This document shows, in pieces, positions 1-9,031 of a DNA stretch of 64,000 nucleotides (its first letter is position 1; every line of letters begins with the position of its first letter). Both the position numbers and the translations under genes were made by a program. The stretch is from Asticcacaulis sp. ZE23SCel15 (GTDB lineage Bacteria > Pseudomonadota > Alphaproteobacteria > Caulobacterales > Caulobacteraceae): contig NZ_CP130044.1 of assembly GCF_030505395.1 (NCBI RefSeq), positions 1,225,001 through 1,289,000 of the forward strand, given 5' to 3'. Under the pieces are notes generated by a model. It was not told the DNA's origin and searched no databases. It saw only the letters and a program-made list of their open reading frames with translations.

Positions 1-31
1 AGAGGCCGCCCTGAATGGCGGAGCGCGCAGA

Positions 32-769
32 ATGTCGTTTATCGAGGCGGTTGGACGTCTGCAAAAAGAAGATCCGGCACCCCTTTACCTGCAACTGCAA
101 AAAGTGCTGCGTGAAGCGATCAAAAACCGAATTATTCTGGCCGAAGACGCCATCCCGCCGGAGCGCGATCTGGCCGAAGATTTCGAGGTTTCGCGCATTA
201 CGGTGCGCAAGGCGATTGATGGCCTGGTCTCTGAGGGGCTGCTGACCCGCCGCCGGGGGGCGGGCACTTTTGTGGCCACGCGCGTCGAGAAAAGCTTTTC
301 AAAACTGTCGTCCTTTTCGGAAGACATGATCTCACGTGGGCGTAAGCCCCACAGCGTTTGGGTGTCTAAATCCGCAGGGGCCGTGACGCCGGAAGAGGCC
401 CTGTCTCTGGGCCTGTCGCCGGGGTCGCTGGTCTACCGTTTCCACCGAATTCGCTATGCCGATGACGCGACCATGGCGCTCGAATATTCCACTATACCTG
501 GCTATTGCCTGCCGTCGATCGAGGCGGTTCAAAACTCGCTGTATGAGGCGCTGGAGCGGGCCGGGCATCGGCCGGTTCGGGCCCTCCAACGCTTGCGCGC
601 CATATCTTTTTCTGCCGATCAGGCCGAAACACTCGGTATCCGGGTCGGTGATCCGGGCCTGTTCATTGAGCGCAGGGGTTTCCTAAGTGATGGTCGGGCG
701 GCGGAGTTCACTCAGTCCTATTATCGCGGCGATGCCTATGACGTCGTGGCTGAGCTAAACGACCTGTAG
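32..769 (+). CDS. nagQ: GntR/HutC-family transcriptional regulator of GlcNAc use (NagQ-like)
   Basis: A 245-residue regulator. Residues about 15-80 form a GntR winged helix-turn-helix, with the typical PPERDLAEDFEVSRITVRKA stretch and GLLTRRRGAGTFV wing. Residues about 95-238 match the UTRA effector domain of the HutC subfamily, which binds small sugars or amino-sugar phosphates. It lies just upstream of, and on the same strand as, a complete GlcNAc operon, so the likely ligand is GlcN-6-P or GlcNAc-6-P and the likely role is repression of the genes downstream. The ATG at 32 matches the conserved N-terminus; an ATG at 15 opens another frame. Family assignment is firm; the NagQ identity is inferred from the neighbourhood. 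Confidence 0.85.
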   Translation: MSFIEAVGRLQKEDPAPLYLQLQKVLREAIKNRIILAEDAIPPERDLAEDFEVSRITVRKAIDGLVSEGLLTRRRGAGTFVATRVEKSFSKLSSFSEDMISRGRKPHSVWVSKSAGAVTPEEALSLGLSPGSLVYRFHRIRYADDATMALEYSTIPGYCLPSIEAVQNSLYEALERAGHRPVRALQRLRAISFSADQAETLGIRVGDPGLFIERRGFLSDGRAAEFTQSYYRGDAYDVVAELNDL

Positions 770-1058
770 ACAGGTAGGCGGCTGAAAATAGACCCAATAT
801 AGTTCCAATTGTAAAAGTGTCTGATTTTTAAATCGTCAGTCCTGTGTTATTATTTTTAAGCGACAATACGCGCGTGTCTAATTTTATATAATTGTTTTTA
901 TTAAATAATTTGTAGTTTTTGAGAAATTTTTCTGATTGGATATTTATTTTCTACCGCGCCATGTCGATATTTTCCTAGACATCGGCCCTGATTTATAATT
1001 CTAATAAACAATACCAAAATGGCAAATAGGTCATATATAGGCCTCTCGAAAAGGTATT
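770..1058 (+). promoter_or_regulatory. AT-rich control region of the nag operon, with candidate promoter and operator
   Basis: This gap is clearly more AT-rich than the flanking genes. A TATAAT -10 box lies at 994-999 with only a weak -35 (TTTCCT, 971-976). Just downstream, ACAATACC at 1008-1015 and GGTATTGT at 1053-1060 form an exact 8-bp inverted repeat. Between them lies the imperfect repeat AGGTC-N7-GGCCT (1028-1044). GntR/HutC regulators of GlcNAc genes bind sites containing TGGTNTA-type halves, so this is a plausible NagQ operator placed to block transcription after the start site. No gene is seen here. Confidence 0.45.
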
Positions 1059-1067
1059 GTGCAGCCC

Positions 1068-2360
1068 ATGGAAACCACCTCTGCCCCGGCCCAGTCGCTT
1101 AAAGGCGCGTCCCAGTTCATGACGATCGGGATTATCGGCGTCATGTTCTTCATCTTCGGGTTTGTGACCTGGCTGAACGGGCCGTTGATCACCTTCGTAA
1201 AACTGGCCTTTACCCTAAGCGATGTCGAAGCCTTTCTGGTGCCGATGGTTTTCTACATGTCCTATTTCTTTCTGGCCCTGCCGTCGGCGTTTATCTTAAA
1301 GCGGACCGGCATGAAAAAGGGCATGGCGCTGGGGCTGCTGGTCATGGCGATAGGGGCGGCGATTTTCGGTCAACTGGCGACTATGCGTATTTTTGAGGGG
1401 GCGCTGACCGGCCTGTTCATTATCGGGGCCGGTCTTGCGGTGCTGCAAACGGCGGCCAATCCCTATATTTCTATTGTCGGCCCGATTGAAAGTGCCGCGC
1501 AACGCATCGCCGTCATGGGGATTTGTAACAAGTTTGCTGGAATTCTGGCGCCCATAGTCATCGGCGCCTTGGTGCTGCAAGGGGTGGGTGAACTGGATGC
1601 GCAGGTGGCGGCGGCGACAACGCCGGAAGCGAAAGATGCCTTGCTGAACGCCTTTGCCGCCAAGATTCACTATCCCTATCTGGCCATGGCCGGGCTTCTG
1701 GCCTTGCTGGCCCTGTTTGTGCTCAAATCCCCGTTACCGGAAATCAAGGGCGAATCCAAGGTGGCAAACTCCGGTGCCAATGGCGGCAAAAGCCTGTTTT
1801 CCTATCCTCATCTGTGGCTCGGCGTGGTCTGTCTGTTCCTCTATGTCGGGGTTGAGGTTATGGCCGGTGATGCCATTGGCACCTATGGTCATGCCTTTGG
1901 TTTGCCGATCGAACAAACCGCCTATTTCACCTCCTTTACCCTGATTGGCATGTTGGTGGGCTATATAGTTGGTCTGATTGTCATCCCGAAATTTGCGACG
2001 CAGGAACGCTATCTGGCGTTCTCCGCGATCCTGGGCGTTGTCTTTGTCATCGCCGCCTATCTGACGCGCGATTATGTGTCGGTCGGTTTTGTGGCTGCCC
2101 TTGGGTTTGCCAATGCCATGATGTGGCCAGCGATCTTCCCGCTGGCGATACGCGGGCTCGGCCGTCACACCGAAACCGGCTCAGCGATTATGATCATGGG
2201 CATCTGCGGCGGCGCTATCATACCGCAGGCGTTTGTGCTGCTCAAAGAAACCTATGACTTTCAACTGGTCTTTCTGGTGCTGATGGTCCCGGCCTATCTC
2301 TATATCCTGTTCTTTGCTATTATGGGCTCCAAAGCAGGCACCCGAAAGGTCGCCGGATAA
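1068..2360 (+). CDS. nagP: Sugar MFS transporter, FucP/FHS family (NagP-like GlcNAc permease)
   Basis: About 430 residues with roughly 12 hydrophobic segments. The N-terminal FFIFGFVTWLNGPLI segment and the LQTAANPYISI motif are typical of the fucose-galactose-hexose (FHS) branch of the major facilitator superfamily, which includes the NagP GlcNAc:H+ symporters of proteobacteria. It would import GlcNAc across the inner membrane without phosphorylating it, which fits the kinase gene that follows. The start is uncertain: GTG at 1059 has AAAAGG only 4 nt upstream, while ATG at 1068 is 13 nt from it. The stop overlaps the next start (TAATG), so translation is coupled. Confidence 0.85.
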   Translation: METTSAPAQSLKGASQFMTIGIIGVMFFIFGFVTWLNGPLITFVKLAFTLSDVEAFLVPMVFYMSYFFLALPSAFILKRTGMKKGMALGLLVMAIGAAIFGQLATMRIFEGALTGLFIIGAGLAVLQTAANPYISIVGPIESAAQRIAVMGICNKFAGILAPIVIGALVLQGVGELDAQVAAATTPEAKDALLNAFAAKIHYPYLAMAGLLALLALFVLKSPLPEIKGESKVANSGANGGKSLFSYPHLWLGVVCLFLYVGVEVMAGDAIGTYGHAFGLPIEQTAYFTSFTLIGMLVGYIVGLIVIPKFATQERYLAFSAILGVVFVIAAYLTRDYVSVGFVAALGFANAMMWPAIFPLAIRGLGRHTETGSAIMIMGICGGAIIPQAFVLLKETYDFQLVFLVLMVPAYLYILFFAIMGSKAGTRKVAG

Positions 2361-3280
2361 TGAAGCCGACTAAATTTTATATTGGCATTGATGGTGGCGG
2401 CACCAAGTGCCGGGCCCGTCTGCGCGCGGCCGCCCCCTCAGGCGTGACCGGTGACGGGGCGTTGCTGGGCGAAGGGGTTGGCGGATCGGCCAATATCCGG
2501 CTGGGGCTGGATCTGATCTGGACGCACATTCTTGATGCCATCGACGGGGCTTTGGCGCAGGCTCACCTGACGCGTGCGATTTTCAGCGAGACCAGCCTTG
2601 GCCTGGGTCTGGCGGGGATCACGACCGGGGCTGATTGTGAACGCACGATCGCGGCGGGCCCACGCTTTGCCTTTGCGAATGCCGCCACTGATGCCCATGC
2701 CGCCTGCCTTGGGGCGTTTTCAGGCCGTGATGGCGCGATCATGATTACGGGCACCGGCTCGGCGGGCTATGCGTGGGTCGGCGGGCGCGGCCATGCGGTC
2801 GGCGGCTGGGGCTTTGAGGTCAATGACGATGCCTCGGCAGCAGTGCTGGGCCGTGAAGCGATCCGCGCGGCCCTGCATGGCTTTGACGGGCTGGCGCCGC
2901 ACACGACCTTTACCCGCGCGGTCATGGCGCATTTTGGGGGCCATCCGTCGGATGTCGTCAAATGGGTGACGGTTGCGCGCCCCGGCGATTACGGAACGCT
3001 GGCGCCGATGATCATGTCACATGCGGCGGATGGCGATCTGATTGCGGTCGGCATAGTTGAGCGTGCCGCTCAGGATCTGGGGAAATATCTGGCGCGGCTT
3101 AATGAGATCGGCGCGCCGAAAATCTGTCTGGTCGGGGGTATGGCCGATGTCCTGACGCCGTGGCTGGCGCCCTGGACACGGTCGGTGTTGGCGGTGCCGG
3201 AACATGATGCCATCGAAGGGGCTATTCTTCTGGCCCACGGCGCGCCGAACGGCATGGCTGTTGAGGCGGTGATGTCATGA
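2360..3280 (+). CDS. nagK: N-acetylglucosamine kinase, BadF/BadG/BcrA/BcrD ATPase fold
   Basis: A 306-residue ASKHA-fold sugar kinase. The phosphate-1 loop GIDGGGTK is at residues 9-16, an Asp-containing segment (ATDAHAA) near 109-115, and the phosphate-2 loop GTGSAGYAW at 131-139. This family phosphorylates GlcNAc or glucosamine with ATP. After import by the preceding permease it would make GlcNAc-6-P for NagA. It overlaps the permease by 1 bp and CutC by 4 bp (ATGA), so all three are probably on one mRNA. The exact sugar specificity cannot be read from the sequence. Confidence 0.88.
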   Translation: MKPTKFYIGIDGGGTKCRARLRAAAPSGVTGDGALLGEGVGGSANIRLGLDLIWTHILDAIDGALAQAHLTRAIFSETSLGLGLAGITTGADCERTIAAGPRFAFANAATDAHAACLGAFSGRDGAIMITGTGSAGYAWVGGRGHAVGGWGFEVNDDASAAVLGREAIRAALHGFDGLAPHTTFTRAVMAHFGGHPSDVVKWVTVARPGDYGTLAPMIMSHAADGDLIAVGIVERAAQDLGKYLARLNEIGAPKICLVGGMADVLTPWLAPWTRSVLAVPEHDAIEGAILLAHGAPNGMAVEAVMS

Positions 3281-4017
3281 CGACGATCCGGCTCGAAATC
3301 TGTGTCGATAGCCCTGCCGGATTCATAGCGGCGGTCGAAGGTGGCGCTGACCGCATAGAACTGTGTCTGGGCTTAAGCGTGGGCGGATTGACGCCGTCGC
3401 CGGGGCTCATGGAACTGGCGCGCATCAGCCCTGTGCCTGTGCGGGCGATGATCCGGTCGCGCACCGGTGATTTTGTCTGCGACCGTTATGATGTCGATGC
3501 GATGCGCCGTGACATTGATGCGCTGCGTCAGGCGGGTCTGGCGGGGGTCGTGATCGGTGCCAACCGGCCTGACGGTCATCTGGACGAAGCCACCCTGATG
3601 CAACTGCGTCATCATGCCAGGGGGCTGGAGATCGCCCTTCATCGTGCCATCGACCTGACACCTGATCCGGTGGCGGCGGTCGATATCGCCGCAGATCTGG
3701 GCTTTGACTCGATCCTGACCTCCGGCGGTGCAGTTTATGCCGCGGACGGGCTTGAGATCATCACAGCCATGACGCAGCGTGCCGCAGGACGCATTGAGGT
3801 CATGGCGGGCAGCGGCATAACCCCGGATAATGCCGCCAATATCATTGCCATCACCGGCGTGCGGGCCATTCATGCGTCTGGTGCTGTAACCCTTCCGGCT
3901 CAGGGCATGAGGGCGGTCGCCCTTGGGTTCGTGCCGCCCCACATTAAAACTACGGACCTTCAGACCGTCATGCGCCTGCGCCAGATCGTGACCGACAGCG
4001 CGCGTCTGGCGGCCTGA
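3277..4017 (+). CDS. cutC: CutC family TIM-barrel protein
   Basis: 246 residues, the usual CutC length. Family signatures are visible: LEICVDSPAGFIAAVEGGAD at the N-terminus, ADRIELC, the GGLTPSPG loop, VRAMIRSRTGDF, ALHRAID and SILTSGG. CutC was first linked to copper tolerance in E. coli, but its biochemical function is poorly settled. Here it overlaps nagK by 4 bp and sits inside the GlcNAc operon, which points to a role in amino-sugar or cell-wall sugar metabolism rather than copper. Family is certain; function in this pathway is inference. Confidence 0.85.
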   Translation: MTTIRLEICVDSPAGFIAAVEGGADRIELCLGLSVGGLTPSPGLMELARISPVPVRAMIRSRTGDFVCDRYDVDAMRRDIDALRQAGLAGVVIGANRPDGHLDEATLMQLRHHARGLEIALHRAIDLTPDPVAAVDIAADLGFDSILTSGGAVYAADGLEIITAMTQRAAGRIEVMAGSGITPDNAANIIAITGVRAIHASGAVTLPAQGMRAVALGFVPPHIKTTDLQTVMRLRQIVTDSARLAA

Positions 4018-4043
4018 GCCGTACCCAACAAAGGAATTTCATT

Positions 4044-5102
4044 ATGGCCATAGATCAGATGGCGGTTTCGACCATCAATCCGACGACCACGCTTATGCAC
4101 CGTGAGGCGGGCGAGGGTGGCGATGCGGTGGCGCGGTTTTTAGAGGCGAACGCGTCAACGCTTACGCGGATCGCGGAACGGTTGCGGGCCCATCCGCCCA
4201 AAGGGGTTACGACCTGCGCGCGCGGATCATCCGACCATGCTGCGACCTATGGCAAATATCTGATCGAGACCCTGATTGGTGTGCCGACCTCGACTGCGGC
4301 GCTGTCGGTAGCCTCGATCTATGACGCCCCGGTTATGGCGGCTGACAGCCTGTGCATCGCGATTTCGCAGTCCGGCCGCAGCCCTGATCTGCTGACTTCG
4401 GTCAAGGCCCACAAAAACTCCGGCGCGTTTGTGGTCGCTCTGGTCAATGACTTCACTTCGCCGTTGGCAGACCTTGCTGATGAGGCCCTGCCGCTATGCG
4501 CGGGGCCTGAACTGTCGGTGGCGGCGACCAAGTCCTATATTGTGTCACTGGCGGGCCTGGCCGCCCTCGTAGCCGAATGGGCCGGGGATGATGGCCTGAA
4601 AGCCAGCGTCTACGCTCTGCCCGATCAGTTGCGCGCCGCCTTTGCCCGCGACTGGTCCCGCGCCCTGCCGACGCTGGAAGACGCCACCAACCTGTTCGTC
4701 ATCGGGCGCGGCTATGGCTTTGGCATCGCTCAGGAAGCCGCGTTGAAACTCAAGGAAACCTGCGCCCTCCATGCCGAGGCGTTCTCTTCGGCTGAGGTCC
4801 GTCACGGCCCGATGGCGATTGTGCGCGAAGGCTTCCCTATTCTGGCCTTTGCCACCTCCGATACTGCCGGTGACGGCGTGCGCGAAGTGGCGGCCGAATT
4901 CCTGTCGCGGGGGGCGAAGGTCGAACTGGCCGATGCTGGCGGTGGCGAGGCTTCGACTCTGCCTGCGGCCCGTTTTGAACCCGCGCTGGAGCCGATCCTG
5001 ATGATCCAGAGCTTCTACCGCTTCGCCAATGCCTTGTCACTGCGTCGTGGCCTCAACCCCGATGCCCCGCCGCACCTCAACAAAGTGACCCGAACCGTAT
5101 GA
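4044..5102 (+). CDS. nagB-II: SIS-domain glucosamine-6-phosphate deaminase (NagB-II)
   Basis: 352 residues with two SIS sugar-isomerase domains. The first has CARGSSDHA near residues 58-66 and AISQSGRSPDL; the second has GRGYGFGIAQEAALKLKE and EVRHGPMA. It resembles the isomerase half of GlmS but lacks a glutaminase domain, which is the layout of NagB-II enzymes that replace classical NagB in many alphaproteobacteria and Shewanella. It would convert GlcN-6-P to fructose-6-P and ammonia in the cytosol. AAAGGAAT precedes the ATG. It overlaps nagA by 4 bp (ATGA). Confidence 0.88.
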   Translation: MAIDQMAVSTINPTTTLMHREAGEGGDAVARFLEANASTLTRIAERLRAHPPKGVTTCARGSSDHAATYGKYLIETLIGVPTSTAALSVASIYDAPVMAADSLCIAISQSGRSPDLLTSVKAHKNSGAFVVALVNDFTSPLADLADEALPLCAGPELSVAATKSYIVSLAGLAALVAEWAGDDGLKASVYALPDQLRAAFARDWSRALPTLEDATNLFVIGRGYGFGIAQEAALKLKETCALHAEAFSSAEVRHGPMAIVREGFPILAFATSDTAGDGVREVAAEFLSRGAKVELADAGGGEASTLPAARFEPALEPILMIQSFYRFANALSLRRGLNPDAPPHLNKVTRTV

Positions 5103-6259
5103 GTCCCAAGACCACCTTCCGTAACGGATCGATCCTCACCCCCGAAGGCTTTGTCTCTGATCATGTCCTGACCACCGTGGGCGACCGGATCGCACACCTT
5201 GAGGCCTCTAAATCTGCGTCAGTCGGCGAGGTCATCGACCTTGACGGCGGCTACCTGCTGCCGGGCTTTATCGACACCCAGGTCAATGGCGGTGGCGGGG
5301 TTTTGTTCAATGACGACACCTCATCTGAGGCCATTGCCGCCATCGGCGCCGCCCACCGCCCGTTTGGCACGACCGGCTTTTTGCCGACCCTGATCTCCGA
5401 TGAGCTTGAGGTTATCGATGCGGCCATGCGCGCGGTTGAACAGGCGATCGAAGACGGTGTGCCCGGCGTGCTCGGCATCCATATCGAAGGCCCGTTCATC
5501 AATGAGGCCCGCAAGGGCACCCACGATCCGGCCAAGTTCCGCACCCTGACCGACCAGAGCCTGAAACTGCTGTCCAGCCTGAAACACGGCAAGACGCTGG
5601 TCACCCTGGCGCCGGAGACGGCCACGTCGGACGATATCCGTACCCTGACGCAGGCCGGTGTCATCGTCGCCGCCGGTCATACCGATGCCAGCTATGGCCG
5701 GATGGCGCAGGCCTTTGATGAGGGCGTGACTGGTATTACCCATCTGTTCAACGCCATGTCGCCGTTCACCCATCGCGCCCCCGGCGTGGTGGGCGCGGCG
5801 CTGGAGAACCAAAGCGTCTATTGCGGGCTGATCATCGATGGCCGCCATGTCGATCCGGTAGCGCTCAAAATCGCCGTGCGGTGCCGCCCGCACGACCGCT
5901 TCATGATTGTCACCGACGCCATGCCGACGGTCGGTTCCAAGACCAAGACCTTCATGTTGCAGGACAAGCTGATCCGGGTCGAAAACGGGGTTTGCGTCGG
6001 CCCTGACGGCACGCTGGCGGGCTCTGACCTCGACATGGCTACCGCTGTGAAAAACGCCGTGGAAATGGTTGGTTTGACTCTGGAAGAAGCCGCCGTCATG
6101 GCCGCAACCGCCCCCGCAAAATTCTTAGGCCTCGACGCCCTGTATGGCGTCCTCAAAGCCGGGGCTCGGGCCGATCTTGTCTGGCTTGATCGTGATCTGA
6201 ACCTTAAAGGGGTATGGATCGGCGGCGAGCAAAGTCTGAGTCAAAAAGCGGCGGCCTAA
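5099..6259 (+). CDS. nagA: N-acetylglucosamine-6-phosphate deacetylase
   Basis: 386 residues of the amidohydrolase superfamily. The PGFIDTQVNGGGG motif near residues 55-67 replaces the HxH pair exactly as in proteobacterial NagA. Further sites are the metal-ligand Glu in HIEGPFI (near 130), AGHTDAS, HLFNAMSP and the catalytic Asp in DAMPTVGS. It removes acetate from GlcNAc-6-P, giving the GlcN-6-P used by the coupled upstream deaminase. It is the last gene of the operon and overlaps the convergent gene by 4 bp at its 3' end. Confidence 0.94.
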   Translation: MSPKTTFRNGSILTPEGFVSDHVLTTVGDRIAHLEASKSASVGEVIDLDGGYLLPGFIDTQVNGGGGVLFNDDTSSEAIAAIGAAHRPFGTTGFLPTLISDELEVIDAAMRAVEQAIEDGVPGVLGIHIEGPFINEARKGTHDPAKFRTLTDQSLKLLSSLKHGKTLVTLAPETATSDDIRTLTQAGVIVAAGHTDASYGRMAQAFDEGVTGITHLFNAMSPFTHRAPGVVGAALENQSVYCGLIIDGRHVDPVALKIAVRCRPHDRFMIVTDAMPTVGSKTKTFMLQDKLIRVENGVCVGPDGTLAGSDLDMATAVKNAVEMVGLTLEEAAVMAATAPAKFLGLDALYGVLKAGARADLVWLDRDLNLKGVWIGGEQSLSQKAAA

Positions 6260-7002
6260 TCTATATTCACCAGCAATCCCGCATGATCGGAAAACGGCTG
6301 CGGGATAATGGCAAGGCCAAGTCGCGCCTCAAGCCCCGGCGTATAAAGGCATAGGTCGAGCGTATGCTGCCACTGATGAAAGGTGAAGGTAGCCTCATCG
6401 CGCCGGTTCAGCAGTCTTAAGCGATCCCTCGCCAGCAGACTGTCGAGTTCGCCCAGGCCGCCCAGCGTATTGAAATCGCCAAGCACAATCACCTCGCCGC
6501 CAATGCCGGCCACCAGTTCGGCGATCTCTTCAAACTGGTTCTGGCGGACGACGGGTTTAAGCGAAAAGTGGGCAAACAAAACTGTCAAACCTTCGGCCAT
6601 TTCGATGCGGTAGATCAGGCGTTTGGTGCCATGGCGAAAATAGAGACGGGAAAACGGATAGGCCGTGCGGGCCAGAAAGCCGTTGCTTTTGCCCTCGTGG
6701 AACGGCAGGCGTGAAAACGGGCTGCCCTCACCATATTTATCGGCAATATCAAAATTGTCGTACTGGGCGCATTGTAACGCCTTGATCTGGTTGAAAAATC
6801 CAGAATGAAGCGAGCCGCGATCCACCTCGACCAGACAACACAGGTCGGGCCGTTCCGCCTCCATAATCTGCCGAAATTGCGCCAGCACCCGGCGTTGCTG
6901 CGCGGGGGCCTGATACAGATGGCGATAGGCGCGCGTGACATGGTGATACAGGCTGCCGCTGATGCCGGTCGCATAACCCAGATTGCTGAATAGTATCTTC
7001 AT
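6256..7002 (-). CDS. Endonuclease/exonuclease/phosphatase family protein (YbhP-like)
   Basis: 248 residues with the exo III/DNase I-like fold: MKILFSNLGY at the N-terminus, the metal-binding Glu in CLVEVD, GDFNTLGG near residue 186, and SDHAGLLVNI at the C-terminus. There is no signal peptide. The ATG directly abuts the stop of the upstream phospholipase D gene. E. coli has an equivalent pair, ybhP next to clsB, suggesting a shared envelope-lipid job. The substrate (nucleic acid, phosphoinositide-like lipid or other phosphodiester) cannot be told from the sequence. Confidence 0.75.
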   Translation of the reverse strand: MKILFSNLGYATGISGSLYHHVTRAYRHLYQAPAQQRRVLAQFRQIMEAERPDLCCLVEVDRGSLHSGFFNQIKALQCAQYDNFDIADKYGEGSPFSRLPFHEGKSNGFLARTAYPFSRLYFRHGTKRLIYRIEMAEGLTVLFAHFSLKPVVRQNQFEEIAELVAGIGGEVIVLGDFNTLGGLGELDSLLARDRLRLLNRRDEATFTFHQWQHTLDLCLYTPGLEARLGLAIIPQPFSDHAGLLVNID

Positions 7003-8061
7003 TTACAGGGCCTGAGAAATCATGGCGCCAATTTGCCCGACCAGCCGCTGATGCCAGCGGGTTCTCAAAACTGTGGCTGATCCGGCGGGCAGGGCATGGC
7101 GGCAATCTTCATCAAACTGTGCGGCCAGCAAAGCCACATCGCCCGCATCACGCATCACCAGATTACATTCGCGGTTCAGGATCAGGCTTAGGTGATCAAA
7201 GTTGCAACTGCCCAGCGTCGCCCAATCGTCGTCGATGACCGCATATTTGGCGTGCAGCACGGTCGGCTGATAAAGACGCACGTCATAGTCCAGCCGCCGC
7301 CACTGCCCCAGTAGGGCATGGGTGATCAGATCGGCTATGGCGACATCGGTATGTTGCGACAGAAGAAGGCTGATCTTGACCCCGCGGCCTTGCGCCGCTT
7401 TCAGGGCGCGGCGCAGGCGCTTGGGCGGAAAAAAATAGGGGGTCGCCAGCCGGATCGAATGGCGGGCGGTCATGATGGCGGCCAAAAGCGCTTCATAAAG
7501 GGGCCGCTGTCCGCCCTTGGGGTTTTGCGCCAGATAAACCCCGCCGCGATTGCCGCCAATGATGCCCGGATCGCCGTCCAGTTGTCCGTCATCCAGATCG
7601 CGCCATAGCACATCAAAATCGCGCCGGGCGGCGATGGCGGCCGGGCCTTCGAGGGCGACCATCGTGTCACGCCAGTGGCGCATATACTCGGCCATGCACA
7701 TGCTGCCGAGGTAGGTGGCGCTATCATCGACATGCAGCAATTTGGCGTGGGTGCGCGGAAACAGGCCGCCTATGCGCACAAAGCGACGTGGCTTCTGCAT
7801 ATGATAAAAGACAACCTTGGCGCCGGATTTGCGGGTCTCTTCCAGCACCTTACTGGTCAGCAGGGTACGGCTGCCGAACGCATCGAGCACAATGCGCACC
7901 TTGACCCCTTCGCGCGCTTTGCGGGCCAGAAGGCCCAAAAAGCGCTGCCCGACCTCATCGTCGCGCACGATATATTGCTCGAAATCGATGCAGGTCGTGG
8001 CCTGCTCACAGGCCTGCGCCATCGCGGCCCAGGCGTCAGCACTTTTCAGGTAAAACTTCAT
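7003..8061 (-). CDS. Phospholipase D-like protein, cardiolipin synthase (ClsB-like)
   Basis: 352 residues with two HKD motifs, HAKLLHVDD in the first half and HAKYAVIDD in the second, each followed by the usual LGS(M/C) segment. This two-motif soluble layout without N-terminal membrane helices resembles ClsB of E. coli rather than ClsA. It is expected to catalyse transphosphatidylation at the inner membrane to make cardiolipin or a related lipid. It forms a gapless pair with the downstream EEP-fold gene. A generic phospholipase D role is the main alternative. Confidence 0.78.
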   Translation of the reverse strand: MKFYLKSADAWAAMAQACEQATTCIDFEQYIVRDDEVGQRFLGLLARKAREGVKVRIVLDAFGSRTLLTSKVLEETRKSGAKVVFYHMQKPRRFVRIGGLFPRTHAKLLHVDDSATYLGSMCMAEYMRHWRDTMVALEGPAAIAARRDFDVLWRDLDDGQLDGDPGIIGGNRGGVYLAQNPKGGQRPLYEALLAAIMTARHSIRLATPYFFPPKRLRRALKAAQGRGVKISLLLSQHTDVAIADLITHALLGQWRRLDYDVRLYQPTVLHAKYAVIDDDWATLGSCNFDHLSLILNRECNLVMRDAGDVALLAAQFDEDCRHALPAGSATVLRTRWHQRLVGQIGAMISQAL

Positions 8062-8125
8062 AGCGGATAAACCTTCATCGCCACCAGCTTATCCGCACTG
8101 ATATTAAAAACACATAAGATTTTGA

Positions 8126-9031
8126 CTATTCGCGCCGTTCCGGGCCGGTGCGCGATCTGGCCTTTTCGCCAAACCCTTCGATCGCCAGCAACAGCCAGGA
8201 CGCATCGTCATGCAGCTTAAAGCGCGTATGTTTGATGCCGTGGGGATCATCAGTCTCGATGCGGCGCAGTTCAGCGATAATGCTGTCGTCTTCGCCGGCG
8301 ATCAGTCGGCGCTTGATGTCGTGCAGCCCGCCAATGACATAGTTTTCCCACAGGTCGTAAAACCCGTCGGTAGCCAGCAAAATATAGCTGATATCGGCGG
8401 CCTTAAGATATTCGGTTTTCAGCCCCTCAAGGCAGACCGGATCAAGCGTCAGCACCCAGTATCCATCGGGCGTATTCATCATGGCGCGGTTCTGCCGCAG
8501 AACCGGATTGATCTCTTCGCGGGCGGCCTTCAGGTCAGGCTCAGCCTGCTGAGCCTGTACCTTACGCAAGGCCTCAAGCGCGCTGTTGTCGAGGGCCTCC
8601 AGCGGGCCGCCGCCGTACACCTTATAGCCGCCGACTTTGTCGAACACATAGGCCTTCACATCAGCCAGATGCGACAATTCAACGTCCTCACCATTAACCC
8701 GCACCAGTGACAAACCGGCGGATGGTCTTGCAAAGGCTTCAAGGTCGGCGTTGTGGGTGGCGCGCCTATAACCTTCGCCGACCGCCTCGATGGCGTGGCT
8801 TAAGGCGTCAAGCGTGTCGACTTCCGGGTCGTTGGTGAAGGTCTCGGTCAGGAAGCCGGACATAGCCCCAACCAGCCATTCGGCGTCGGTCTTATCGCTG
8901 AATTTCGAGGGCCCAAGTCCGGTTGCGCCATCCATCAACCAGGCGGCATCGCCAACATAGCCTAAACGATCTTCATTGCGCGGGTTTCCGGCATAGGAAC
9001 CTTCGGACAGGATTTTGAGATGGGTCGTCAT
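8126..9031 (-). CDS. PP2C-family serine/threonine phosphatase-like protein
   Basis: 301 residues. Metal-binding signatures of the PPM/PP2C fold are visible: an N-terminal EDR segment, MDGATGLG near residue 33, LLATDGFYDLWE in the second half, and HDDASWLLL near the C-terminus. Between them is a charged insert of about 60 residues. It has no visible transmembrane or sensor domain, so it is probably a cytosolic protein phosphatase. It stands alone with no linked kinase, so its target is unknown. A rich purine stretch (GGAGGC) lies upstream of the ATG. Confidence 0.72.
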   Translation of the reverse strand: MTTHLKILSEGSYAGNPRNEDRLGYVGDAAWLMDGATGLGPSKFSDKTDAEWLVGAMSGFLTETFTNDPEVDTLDALSHAIEAVGEGYRRATHNADLEAFARPSAGLSLVRVNGEDVELSHLADVKAYVFDKVGGYKVYGGGPLEALDNSALEALRKVQAQQAEPDLKAAREEINPVLRQNRAMMNTPDGYWVLTLDPVCLEGLKTEYLKAADISYILLATDGFYDLWENYVIGGLHDIKRRLIAGEDDSIIAELRRIETDDPHGIKHTRFKLHDDASWLLLAIEGFGEKARSRTGPERRE

